A stretch of 61,934 nt of DNA from Bacteroides sp. CAG:1076 (lineage in GTDB: Bacteria > Bacteroidota > Bacteroidia > Bacteroidales > Bacteroidaceae). The DNA lies in the NCBI GenBank assembly GCA_000436795.1, contig HF993166.1, positions 1-61,934 of the forward strand, written 5' to 3'. Position numbers and translations under genes: made by a program. The notes beneath the pieces are model-generated. The model had not been told where the DNA came from and made no database searches. It saw only the letters and a program-made list of their open reading frames with translations. This document shows positions 19,131 through 27,136 of the stretch, in pieces; positions within the stretch are counted from its first letter, which is position 1, and every line of letters begins with the position of its first letter.

Positions 19131-19451
19131 ATGACACTGGAAGAAGCACAGAAAACAGTAGACAACTGGATTAAAACATACGGCGTGCGCTACTTCAGCG
19201 AACTGACCAATATGGCAGTACTGACAGAAGAAGTAGGAGAATTGGCACGTGTCATGTCACGAAAATACGGCGACCAGTCATTCAAGCCCGGAGAGAAAGA
19301 CAATCTCGATGATGAAATGGCCGATGTATTATGGGTACTGATTTGTTTGGCAAATCAGACAGGCGTAAATTTGACAGAAGCGTTCAGAAAAAATCTGGAA
19401 AAGAAAACCAGCAGAGATAAAGAAAGACATAAAAACAATCCCAAATTATAA
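19131..19451 (+). CDS. MazG-like nucleotide pyrophosphohydrolase
   Basis: A 106-aa all-alpha NTP pyrophosphatase of the MazG-like superfamily, predicted to hydrolyse NTPs or dNTPs to monophosphates. The metal-binding helices show EEVGELAR (about residues 32-39) and, after a spacer, DDEMADVLW (about 61-69), giving the E-x2-E and E/D-x2-D pattern of the fold. The ATG at 19131 is chosen because it follows the dtd stop by one base. deoC follows after 5 nt, so a role in nucleotide housekeeping is plausible; the exact substrate is unknown. Confidence 0.88.
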   Translation: MTLEEAQKTVDNWIKTYGVRYFSELTNMAVLTEEVGELARVMSRKYGDQSFKPGEKDNLDDEMADVLWVLICLANQTGVNLTEAFRKNLEKKTSRDKERHKNNPKL

Positions 19452-19456
19452 ACATT

Positions 19457-20512
19457 ATGAAGTATAATCACGATCATGAATGCGGATGTGGGAACGAACA
19501 TCATCACCACAACCACGAATGTAACTGCGAGAACGAACATCACCACGATCACAAATGTGAATGTAATGATGACGATGCTGCTTGCGATTGCGGATGCGAA
19601 GAGGATGAAGACAAAGAAAATTTGCACCAGCCAAGCAAGTATGATGAAGCATTAAGCAAATACAACACCAACCTGAAAGATGAAGAAGTTGCCGCTCAGA
19701 CAGCTCATATCATCGAGAAATACGTAAAGGAAAACGATACACTGGAAGTAAAGAAATTCCTTTTCCACTGTATCGACCTTACTACACTGAAGTGTACAGA
19801 TAGCGAGCCAAGCGTTATGAAGTTCACACAGCATGTTAATGACTTTGTGGATGCATATCCGGAACTCGACAACGTTGCAGCCATCTGTGTATATCCGAAT
19901 ATGGCTGAAATCGTAAACGATACGCTGGAAGCTGACAACGTAAATATAGCTTGTGTTTCGGGAGGTTTCCCCTCTTCACAAACTTTCATCGAAGTAAAGG
20001 TGGCCGAAACAGCCATGGCACTTCATGCAGGAGCCGATGAAATAGATATCGTAATTTCTGTAGGAAAGTTCCTGAGCGGAGATTATGAAGGCATGTGCGA
20101 TGAAGTAGAAGAGCTGAAGGAAGTATGTGGCGAAAAGCATCTGAAAGTAATCCTGGAAACAGGTGCGCTGGGCAGCGCCTCAAACATCAAAAAGGCATCT
20201 ATCCTGTCAATGTATTCGGGAGCCGACTTCATCAAGACATCTACCGGAAAAGAAAATCCAGCAGCTACACCCGAAGCTGCTTATGTAATGTGCCATGCTA
20301 TCAAGGAGTACTTCCTTGAAACCGGCCGCAAAGTAGGTTTTAAGCCCGCAGGAGGCATTAACACCGTACACGATGCACTGGTATACTACACGATAGTTAA
20401 AGAGGTTCTCGGCAAAGAATGGCTGACAAATGAACTGTTCCGTCTGGGAACAAGCCGCCTTGCCAACCTGTTATTGTCGGACATCGTAGGAAAAGAAGTC
20501 AAATTTTTCTAA
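19457..20512 (+). CDS. deoC: Deoxyribose-phosphate aldolase with His/Cys-rich N-terminal extension
   Basis: Converts 2-deoxyribose-5-phosphate to glyceraldehyde-3-phosphate and acetaldehyde in deoxynucleoside catabolism. From about residue 60 on it is an ordinary DeoC: the Schiff-base lysine is Lys260 (FIKTSTGK), with the second lysine in GFKPAGGI. The first 57 residues are unusual: 12 His and 9 Cys, the cysteines in CxC form (9/11, 22/24, 34/36, 43/45/47), arranged as about three tandem repeats (residues 7-19, 20-31, 32-40), followed by an acidic run. This looks like a metal-binding tail. There is no Met between residues 2 and 120, and the ATG is 5 nt after the preceding stop codon, so the extension is probably translated. 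Confidence 0.93.
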   Translation: MKYNHDHECGCGNEHHHHNHECNCENEHHHDHKCECNDDDAACDCGCEEDEDKENLHQPSKYDEALSKYNTNLKDEEVAAQTAHIIEKYVKENDTLEVKKFLFHCIDLTTLKCTDSEPSVMKFTQHVNDFVDAYPELDNVAAICVYPNMAEIVNDTLEADNVNIACVSGGFPSSQTFIEVKVAETAMALHAGADEIDIVISVGKFLSGDYEGMCDEVEELKEVCGEKHLKVILETGALGSASNIKKASILSMYSGADFIKTSTGKENPAATPEAAYVMCHAIKEYFLETGRKVGFKPAGGINTVHDALVYYTIVKEVLGKEWLTNELFRLGTSRLANLLLSDIVGKEVKFF

Positions 20513-20572
20513 TCTAAGTTAGCATTTTTACCCTTCAGACCTTTCACAGGACACGAGGGGAACGCACAATAA

Positions 20573-20617
20573 GGGCACGAAGATTCATATTAAATGTTTC
20601 TCCGTGCCCTCGATTTT
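20573..20617. terminator. Bidirectional terminator between deoC and the M64 lipoprotein gene
   Basis: GGGCACG (20573-20579) pairs with CGTGCCC (20603-20609) around a 23-nt loop. The plus strand continues TCGATTTTTAT, which fits termination of deoC. On the minus strand the stem is followed by TTATTGTG, which could also stop the converging M64 transcript (stop codon at 20634). Confidence 0.75.
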
Positions 20618-20633
20618 TATGTAACCTCAAGCT

Positions 20634-23504
20634 TTAATTTGCCACAAGTCTTCCCCCTTTCCAGTGCTGGTTCAAGATAACAGGAGGAGCAGTAGGCTTA
20701 TATTCTGTCCCGACTGGAATACTGCGCGAACGCCCTTGCCGGCTCAAATCCCAGCTGACGAACGTTTCATAATCAAACTGCCAACTCTCACCGTAGGCCA
20801 GCTTATGAATACGGTTGTAAATCGCTTCCCGTGAAGGTGCATTGAAACCTCCCACATTGCCCACCATGATGCTGGTTTCTGTAGGTCGATACGCTCCCTT
20901 ATAGTAAGTACAAGCGCCCTCATAAACGCCAAGACCTTCGTTTGCATAACGAGAGTCGGATATAAACTTACTCCATACCACACTGTTCGGATCGCTTGTA
21001 TAGTCCACATTCCTTCCCCATCCGTAAAGATTTCGGGAATTAATATTATCGGATATTTCACTTGAAGGTATCGCTCCCATACTTTCATAATAATATTCAT
21101 CCAGCAATTTAGCAAATCCATGTCCTCCAGCTTCATGATGAAGCACACTTGCCAGGTCTTCATCACTCGTTCCTATCGGGAAATATGCAATACCATATCC
21201 CCTGCCATAATCTCCCTGATAAGCTGTACTTGTTCCGAAATAGCAGGTTCCTGCATACGTAGTCGAATTCATCATCACAATAATCAGTACTTCATTCATC
21301 AGCGGATCGGTCATTCCCGGACAAGTTGCTGCGTACTGCATACACTTGTTGTGATCTCCTCCTACGTGAGTTCCGCTACCAAAATAGCCGGAAAAGGCCG
21401 TACTTCCACCGTCTACGTATCCTTCATTCCGGGAAACAGCCGTCACATAATACACATTAAACAAGTTCCGGAAGGAAGTATAAGGCTCTTCACTGAAGAA
21501 AGCATCGGCTGCTGTCCGCATAACCTCCTCATAGGTACCGTCGGCAATCTGTCTGTCGGAAAAGGCATCTCCCATCAATACCACATTGATGCCGTTTCCT
21601 TCAGAGGCTTGTTGCAAGGTATAGACCTTTCCGTCTTCCGAATAATCGGAAGATTCGTACGGCAAATCTCCCTCACCCAGGATTCCTTTCAGAAACTCAG
21701 GAAGCAAATCTCTTGACGTTACACTGCTATGGAATATCAGCTTGCCCGTTTCATCGAAAGCCATAATAGTAGGGAAACTGTCATACGCAATACCTCCCGG
21801 ATTGGACATCAGCGTAGGCCATTCCATATTGTTGCTCTCTATTGTATTGGCTGCATCTGTAGGGTTCTCTGTTCCATCGCTACAAAGCCCGATGATTTCC
21901 AGTGAATGGTTCTTGTAACGCTGATAAATTGACGATACGGTAGGATGGAAAGCCTTGCTGAAGCCGCACCATGATGCCCAGATATAATACAATGTCACTT
22001 TATGAGAGGCAACGATGGAAGTAGAATTTATCGTATTTCCTTTATAATCGGTTGCCGTAAAATCGGGCATATACAAGTTAAATGTATCGAAGTTAAATCC
22101 GCCCGGTGAATTTTGTCCGATACAAACCCATCCACTCTTCTGCCACCAGGAAGAAGAAGTGACAGCCTGCGGCAAATCGCCTGACAACATATTCCCTCCA
22201 AAATCCATATATTCCAGTTCTGTCAAGTTCCCAAGGGTTTCGGGTACAGTACCTGTCAACTGGTTATCATTCAAGTAACAATAGACCAATTGCTTCATAT
22301 TTCCCAATTCAGGTGGTATACTACCCGTCAATTGATTTCGGTACAGATATAAACTCCAAAGGTTTGTCAGCTTACCTATGGAAGCAGGGATTTCTCCTGT
22401 CAGCTGATTATAGGGCACATTCAATGTCCATAACGCTTCAAGATTCCCAATTTCATCCGGTATCGTTCCGGTCAGATTGTTCGAAGACAGATTAATCGAA
22501 CTTACCTTACCATTATAGTCCGTATAGATACCGTACCATTCCGATAAATCAGCGTCCGTACACCAGTTGGCATTATTCGTCCATGCATCGCCGTTTGTAG
22601 CATCGTACAATGCAATCAACACATCTCTTTCCGTCATCTCGTCTTGCTCCAGCAAATCGTTTGTATCAACTGCCGTAAAACTGGTGATAACTGAACGACC
22701 GATCGTAATGCTTCGTTCCGTAGCCTTGGTAAGCGTCCGCTGCTGACCGCTTACCAATCCAGTAATCTTAAATGTCATACCGTTACTAAATACCTGAGGA
22801 GGAACTACGAAATAGAATGAAGTAGTTTGTGAAGACGACAAAGCCACATTTCCCCGAAGTGCGATTTCATTATAATTCTCCTGCCCTCCTCCCGAAACAC
22901 GGAATTCCGGCGCATCGGAGGCTATATCTACCGAACCTAAACCGGCAATAGCTTCCCCATTATTTCCCGACAATGAAATAGATGACACCTGCATGTTTCC
23001 TTTCAAGTTCAGGCGTACCAGTCCACAAACCTGTAAAAAGCGAAAAGAACTTGTGGTGCTCTGAGCCACCATCGGACATATACCGGAAGCAAAGCTATCG
23101 AAACCGAATGACTGTTCCTCCGGCAGACGGAACGAAACGTTCGTACCAGATACTACAGCATCAGCCGCATACGGATAAAAGGCATAAAACGTATTACCTC
23201 TGACGGGCTTGTCGCTTTCAAACTGAGCCTCGTCACCAGAAATTTCAGTCAGGTCGTAACGGGCAACCGAATCGGATGTATTGCTGAAAATGCCGATGGC
23301 ATCTCCCGTATTCCATACCACAGAATTACCGGAAAGAGAGGTACGACTCTTTACAATTGACGATGTCGTAGCACGAACCGATTTCAAACTATTATCCTGA
23401 CTGCCGGAAGGTACCAGTTCATCTTGCTGACACCCTACAAGCAACAACAAAAATATGCCTAAAAAAAGAGTTATATGCTTCATAATATTTACTGTGTTTT
23501 TCAA
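20634..23504 (-). CDS. Multidomain surface lipoprotein: fimbrillin-like, LRR, thioredoxin-like and M64 peptidase domains
   Basis: A 956-aa lipoprotein (SpII cleavage before Cys25, LLVGC). Regions in order: a fimbrillin-like segment (about 40-280, with SGNSVVWNTGDAIGIFSN); a plant-type leucine-rich repeat block (about 335-445; units like LTGxIPxxIGNL); a thioredoxin/TlpA-like domain (about 478-610) whose active site reads WCGFS, one cysteine only (Cys513); and an M64 (IgA-peptidase-like) domain (about 625-950) with His790-Glu791, His795 and DEY (802-804). The zinc motif is HEAGGH, one residue longer between Glu and second His than the textbook HExxH. It is probably exposed on the cell surface and may bind and cut host or dietary proteins; the substrate is unknown. 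The BACON lipoprotein gene ends 5 nt upstream. Met8 (23483) is an alternative start. Confidence 0.85.
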   Translation of the reverse strand: MKNTVNIMKHITLFLGIFLLLLVGCQQDELVPSGSQDNSLKSVRATTSSIVKSRTSLSGNSVVWNTGDAIGIFSNTSDSVARYDLTEISGDEAQFESDKPVRGNTFYAFYPYAADAVVSGTNVSFRLPEEQSFGFDSFASGICPMVAQSTTSSFRFLQVCGLVRLNLKGNMQVSSISLSGNNGEAIAGLGSVDIASDAPEFRVSGGGQENYNEIALRGNVALSSSQTTSFYFVVPPQVFSNGMTFKITGLVSGQQRTLTKATERSITIGRSVITSFTAVDTNDLLEQDEMTERDVLIALYDATNGDAWTNNANWCTDADLSEWYGIYTDYNGKVSSINLSSNNLTGTIPDEIGNLEALWTLNVPYNQLTGEIPASIGKLTNLWSLYLYRNQLTGSIPPELGNMKQLVYCYLNDNQLTGTVPETLGNLTELEYMDFGGNMLSGDLPQAVTSSSWWQKSGWVCIGQNSPGGFNFDTFNLYMPDFTATDYKGNTINSTSIVASHKVTLYYIWASWCGFSKAFHPTVSSIYQRYKNHSLEIIGLCSDGTENPTDAANTIESNNMEWPTLMSNPGGIAYDSFPTIMAFDETGKLIFHSSVTSRDLLPEFLKGILGEGDLPYESSDYSEDGKVYTLQQASEGNGINVVLMGDAFSDRQIADGTYEEVMRTAADAFFSEEPYTSFRNLFNVYYVTAVSRNEGYVDGGSTAFSGYFGSGTHVGGDHNKCMQYAATCPGMTDPLMNEVLIIVMMNSTTYAGTCYFGTSTAYQGDYGRGYGIAYFPIGTSDEDLASVLHHEAGGHGFAKLLDEYYYESMGAIPSSEISDNINSRNLYGWGRNVDYTSDPNSVVWSKFISDSRYANEGLGVYEGACTYYKGAYRPTETSIMVGNVGGFNAPSREAIYNRIHKLAYGESWQFDYETFVSWDLSRQGRSRSIPVGTEYKPTAPPVILNQHWKGGRLVAN

Positions 23505-23509
23505 GATTA

Positions 23510-25561
23510 TTACCAGTCTTCTTCATTCTCTGTAAAGTCTTCTGTACTTCCACCTGCCGAAGGAGTTTCTTCTTTTTTACCGTCTTGAGTAATCTCAATA
23601 ACACGAACAAGCTCCTCTGCCCGAACCGTCACACTCCCCTTTCGTTGGGAAGTAGAAGTATTGGCTGCAACAACGATGATATTTTCCTCTATATTGATCC
23701 AGCCAGTATCGCTGCTGGTCAATGTATACTGGGTATTACTGTTTACAGTGAAGGCGAATCGGCCTCCTTCGGATGCTGCGGAGATGCTCGAAGGAGAAAC
23801 TTCCAGATACACAGCTTCACCCTCTTGAACCACACGTACTGTACGGACCAGACTGCCGTCTTCCGAAGTAACCGTGATGGTTGCCTCACGCGATGTGGTC
23901 GATTCGTTGGCACTTACCGTAAAGGTCGGATTCTTCCACTCGCCCACGCCGGTCATGTTACTGCTCAGCCAGAAAGCACTGCTCGACAAGCGGTAACGGG
24001 TATTGGTTTCAACTGACAAAGTCAATGTCTGACTGTCGTTCGTAAGAGAGAAAGAAGATGGACTCACGTTCAAAATTAGCTCTTCTTTACCCTCTTGAAC
24101 CACACGTACCGTACGGATCAGACTGCCGTCTTCCGAGGTAACCGTAATGGTTGCCTCACGCGATGTGGTCGATTCGTTCGGTAATATTGTAAACACAATC
24201 TCTTCTTCTGCATCTCCCGACAACGTCCGAGTCATCCAGTCTGCTCCTGCACTCACCCGATAAGGAACATTTCCCTTCACCGTAAAACGAACCGTACCAC
24301 CTCCTGCCTGAACATCGAAATAATCCTGCGAAACAAACAGATAAGGAGCTTCTTCCTTTCCCTTCTGCAAGACCTTCACTGTACGTTCAACACCATTACC
24401 TGTCACGATAATATTTCCTTCACGCATAGCCGTTTCAGTATTCTCTTCCACACTAAAATATAACGTAAACTGTTTCAACCCTCTGCTTGCCACCTGCTTC
24501 AACCAGTTGACATCAGTCTTTACATCATAACTTATATTTGTGTTGATTTCTATGGAAAAGGTTCCAGCATCAGCTTCACAAACGACAGGTTCCGAAGGAA
24601 CAAGTATCTCATTAACAGCATACTGACGAATAGTCAGTGTATCCGATACAGATTCTGTTTCATTCACAAAAATAAAACGTGCCTCACGCTCATCATAAGT
24701 GTCATTGGGCTGTACTTCAAAATGGAGAGTATGGGTAGAAACAGCTCTCGAAGCCGGTTCGCTTACCCATGTATATTCCGCTTCGGGTTTACAGATATAC
24801 GATACACTCGACTGTAACTGTACATCCACCGTACCGCCTCCGGCACCAACCTCAACCAAGTCGTCTGAAAGAAGCAATACCTCCTTTTCCTTTCCTTCCT
24901 GATAGATATGAACTGTTTCCCGCAGTTCTCCGCTGCTGATTACGATGCTTCCACTTCGTTTATTATAACCGTCGTTAGCCAATATACGGAAAGCCAACAC
25001 CGATTTTTCAAGACTCCGTGTAGAAATTTGCTCAATCCATGTATCCGAAACCTCCACTTCGAAAGTAACATTTGCTTCCACCTCTACTTCTATATCAGCC
25101 TCTCCGGCAGAAAGTTCATAGTTTTGCTGAGATACAATCAATGCATCCTTCTGCTTCTGTGAAACGACAATTGTTTCCCGAGTATCGCCACACTCCAAGA
25201 AAACGGAAGCACTACGCTCGTCGGTGCCATTATTAGCAGCGACCGAAATTGTAACCGATGCCTCTCCTGCTTTACCCGATGCCGGAGATATGGTAATCCA
25301 GCCAACAGCACGTATATTACCTACCGTGGCTTTCCAGTCGGCAGTCGCCGTAAAATGCAACGTTACAGTTCCCCCAGAAGTATCCAATAATGGATTTGTA
25401 TCAGTTCCTTCGGCCAATGTAATTGTGGCTGCAGGAGTTTCAGGCTCATCGGGCAGATTTACCTTTTCTTTCTCACCACAAGCCACCAATACCATCGATA
25501 ACAATACAAATAGAGCCTTTTGCATATAATGCATTTTACCCCAACGAAACAAAATGTCCAT
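23510..25561 (-). CDS. BACON-repeat lipoprotein (seven repeats)
   Basis: A 683-aa predicted surface lipoprotein with lipobox VLVAC (Cys28). It consists of about seven BACON-type beta-sandwich repeats (roughly residues 48-136, 140-223, 227-313, 318-401, 406-491, 496-581, 585-661), each with an xxW(I/L) strand and ending in ...RTVRVVQEG-like sequence, then an acidic tail. BACON domains are carbohydrate- or mucin-binding or act as spacers. Repeats five and six share 30 residues (462-491 and 552-581) with one I/V change. The gene is the first of a leftward pair with the M64 lipoprotein. Met13 (25525) gives a shorter, more typical signal peptide and may be the real start. No enzyme motif was seen. 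Confidence 0.85.
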   Translation of the reverse strand: MDILFRWGKMHYMQKALFVLLSMVLVACGEKEKVNLPDEPETPAATITLAEGTDTNPLLDTSGGTVTLHFTATADWKATVGNIRAVGWITISPASGKAGEASVTISVAANNGTDERSASVFLECGDTRETIVVSQKQKDALIVSQQNYELSAGEADIEVEVEANVTFEVEVSDTWIEQISTRSLEKSVLAFRILANDGYNKRSGSIVISSGELRETVHIYQEGKEKEVLLLSDDLVEVGAGGGTVDVQLQSSVSYICKPEAEYTWVSEPASRAVSTHTLHFEVQPNDTYDEREARFIFVNETESVSDTLTIRQYAVNEILVPSEPVVCEADAGTFSIEINTNISYDVKTDVNWLKQVASRGLKQFTLYFSVEENTETAMREGNIIVTGNGVERTVKVLQKGKEEAPYLFVSQDYFDVQAGGGTVRFTVKGNVPYRVSAGADWMTRTLSGDAEEEIVFTILPNESTTSREATITVTSEDGSLIRTVRVVQEGKEELILNVSPSSFSLTNDSQTLTLSVETNTRYRLSSSAFWLSSNMTGVGEWKNPTFTVSANESTTSREATITVTSEDGSLVRTVRVVQEGEAVYLEVSPSSISAASEGGRFAFTVNSNTQYTLTSSDTGWINIEENIIVVAANTSTSQRKGSVTVRAEELVRVIEITQDGKKEETPSAGGSTEDFTENEEDW
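23819..23908. repeat. 90-bp intragenic direct repeat, copy 2
   Basis: Differs from 24089-24178 at only four positions over 90 bp; the copies start exactly 270 bp apart. It encodes residues 552-581 of the BACON lipoprotein. The other BACON repeats of the gene are far more diverged at the DNA level. Confidence 0.85.
24089..24178. repeat. 90-bp intragenic direct repeat, copy 1
   Basis: Partner of 23819-23908, encoding residues 462-491 of the BACON lipoprotein. Near identity including third codon positions points to recent duplication or gene conversion, not protein-level constraint alone. Confidence 0.85.
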
Positions 25562-25928
25562 AGATTTAAGGTATTAAAAATATAATAGGTTAGCAACGCT
25601 TAAATTATAGTTTTTTTATCATACATCAAAATTTTTTATCACATTTTCTTTACATAAAATAAAAAAAGCATACATTAAGCAGGAAATGTATATACATATA
25701 TCTCATTTTATATAAGCAATATATAAGAATAAGAAAATAAAAACGACAAAGACATATGAATTAACAAGAAATTTGACAATACAATATATACGATTCTCTA
25801 TAAATGATGAGAGAAACATGACAGGCAACAAGTTGATTATTTCTTTAATGTATCATCGGAACATACCTGAAAACTTTCTCAGGCTATGCACAGAAAAGTA
25901 CTAAAACGTCTAAACGTTTTTTGAAAAT
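25562..25928. other. AT-rich leader region of the BACON/M64 operon
   Basis: About 370 bp without a credible gene. It is strongly AT-rich and includes a perfect 12-bp palindrome, ATGTATATACAT (25686-25697), and a 5-bp-arm dyad around 25866-25883. No full TAnnTTTG match was seen on the minus strand near the gene, so the promoter of the BACON gene was not located. Confidence 0.4.
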
Positions 25929-25963
25929 TTGTACAAATCATTATTTTTTTTGTACAAAAAATA
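25929..25963. promoter_or_regulatory. Tandem TTGTACAA element, site A
   Basis: Two palindromic TTGTACAA octamers at 25929-25936 and 25950-25957, exactly 21 bp apart (two helical turns), the second followed by AAAAAATA in an overlapping 14-mer. The same arrangement with the same spacing recurs at 52301-52335; the two 35-bp elements agree at 29 positions. It lies between the BACON operon and the 3' end of the prenyl synthase gene. Role unknown; a paired operator is the simplest reading. Confidence 0.5.
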
Positions 25964-26018
25964 TCCCTTCATTCGCGACATCTTTACAAAGAAGACGAAA
26001 CACAAATGAAGGGATATT
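25954..26018 (-). terminator. Terminator of the polyprenyl synthase gene
   Basis: Perfect 14-bp arms 25960-25973 and 26005-26018 around a 31-nt loop. On the minus strand the stem runs into TTTTTTGTAC. It lies 53 nt past the stop codon. On the plus strand TTTTCTTTAT follows, so it could act both ways. Its minus-strand T-tract overlaps the second TTGTACAA octamer of site A. Confidence 0.8.
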
Positions 26019-26070
26019 TTCTTTATATTGACAGATTTCTTTAAACTCTTGCCAATAAACAATGAGAGTA

Positions 26071-27045
26071 TTATTTGTTGCGTTCGATTACATAATCAAT
26101 ATAAGCTGTCAGTGCTGTTCGAATAGACTCATCAGCCGATTCAGGGAGCAAAGCCAATGCTTTGTTGCGATAATCGTACATTACTTGCTCCGCATACGCA
26201 ATTCCTCCCTTCTGCTTTATATAATCGACAAAATCTGCAATTTCTTCCTTCGATGCACTAAGTGAACGGATGCGCAATGCAAGTTCCTTCTTTTCCTCGT
26301 CGGCATGCGTATTCAACACGTGTAGTGCCGGAAGCGTCAGCTTGCCTTCCATCATGTCATTCCCAGTAGGCTTACCCAGCTCTTCGTTTTTAAAATAGTC
26401 GAATATATCATCCTTTATCTGAAAAGCAATGCCTATCATCTCGCCGAAAAGTGCCGCCTTTTCTATTTCACCCTGCGGAGCATCAACCGAAATGGCTCCA
26501 CTTTCTGCACTGGCAGTAAACAGTGCAGCAGTCTTTTTGCGGATAACATCAAAATAAATCTCTTCTGAAAAATCGCGATTGCTGATATTTACCAACTGGA
26601 TAATTTCTCCTTCTGACAAGTTTTGTCCCAAACGGGCTACCAAACCAACCAAATCGATATGTCTGGTATACGAGGCATGACGCAAACTGGTTGCCAGCAT
26701 ATAGTCGCCTACCAATACGGATACCTTATTGTCATATAGCGCGTTAATCGACGATTGCCCCCGCCGCTTGTCGCTCTCGTCTACCACATCATCGTGCACC
26801 AGACTGGCCGTATGAAGTAGTTCCAGCGACAGTGCGGCATGCAAAGTAGATTCATTTATCCCGCCATAAAGTTTTGCCATAAGCAAAACCAGAATGGGAC
26901 GCATCATTTTTCCGTTCCTCTGCTTGATATAGCCTAAAACTTCATTCAACAACGGCGTGGAACTTTTCAATGAGGCGTCGAAAAGAGCCTTAAATTCGCT
27001 TAATTCCTTTTCTACGGGTTTCTTGATTATTGCTAACTTATCCAT
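26071..27045 (-). CDS. Polyprenyl diphosphate synthase (trans, long chain)
   Basis: Builds a long all-trans prenyl diphosphate from FPP and IPP, most likely for the menaquinone side chain. The two aspartate-rich motifs are present: DDVVD (residues 85-89) and DDIFD (212-216). Residues just before the first motif are small (Ala80, Ser81), which in this family favours long products. At 324 aa it matches IspB/octaprenyl synthase-type enzymes. It has its own promoter (27063-27070) and terminator, and is divergent from polA. The exact chain length cannot be read from sequence. Confidence 0.93.
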   Translation of the reverse strand: MDKLAIIKKPVEKELSEFKALFDASLKSSTPLLNEVLGYIKQRNGKMMRPILVLLMAKLYGGINESTLHAALSLELLHTASLVHDDVVDESDKRRGQSSINALYDNKVSVLVGDYMLATSLRHASYTRHIDLVGLVARLGQNLSEGEIIQLVNISNRDFSEEIYFDVIRKKTAALFTASAESGAISVDAPQGEIEKAALFGEMIGIAFQIKDDIFDYFKNEELGKPTGNDMMEGKLTLPALHVLNTHADEEKKELALRIRSLSASKEEIADFVDYIKQKGGIAYAEQVMYDYRNKALALLPESADESIRTALTAYIDYVIERNK

Positions 27046-27062
27046 GGAGATTTATTTGGGTA

Positions 27063-27070
27063 CAAAAGTA
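27063..27070 (-). promoter_or_regulatory. -7 box for the polyprenyl synthase gene
   Basis: The minus strand reads TACTTTTG, a full TAnnTTTG match, 17 nt ahead of the ATG at 27045. Confidence 0.55.
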
Positions 27071-27101
27071 ATAATAAAACAGCGAATACGGTATTTTTTT
27101 G

Positions 27102-27109
27102 TACTTTTA
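27102..27109 (+). promoter_or_regulatory. -7 box for polA
   Basis: TACTTTTA matches TAnnTTTG at seven of eight positions, 27 nt ahead of the polA ATG at 27137. It lies downstream of the earlier in-frame start at 26957, which therefore cannot be used from this promoter. Confidence 0.45.
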
Positions 27110-27136
27110 CGTAGAAAACTTAATAATTTTACACGA

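Noticed and set aside
23819..24178. CRISPR-like or mobile repeat
   Set aside because: Only two copies, both in frame within a protein-repeat gene and separated by exactly one BACON unit, so they are coding repeats.
26957..27136. 60-codon N-terminal extension of polA
   Set aside because: It covers the divergent promoter region and part of the polyprenyl synthase gene, and PolA proteins start at the MEKLFLLDAYALIYR segment.
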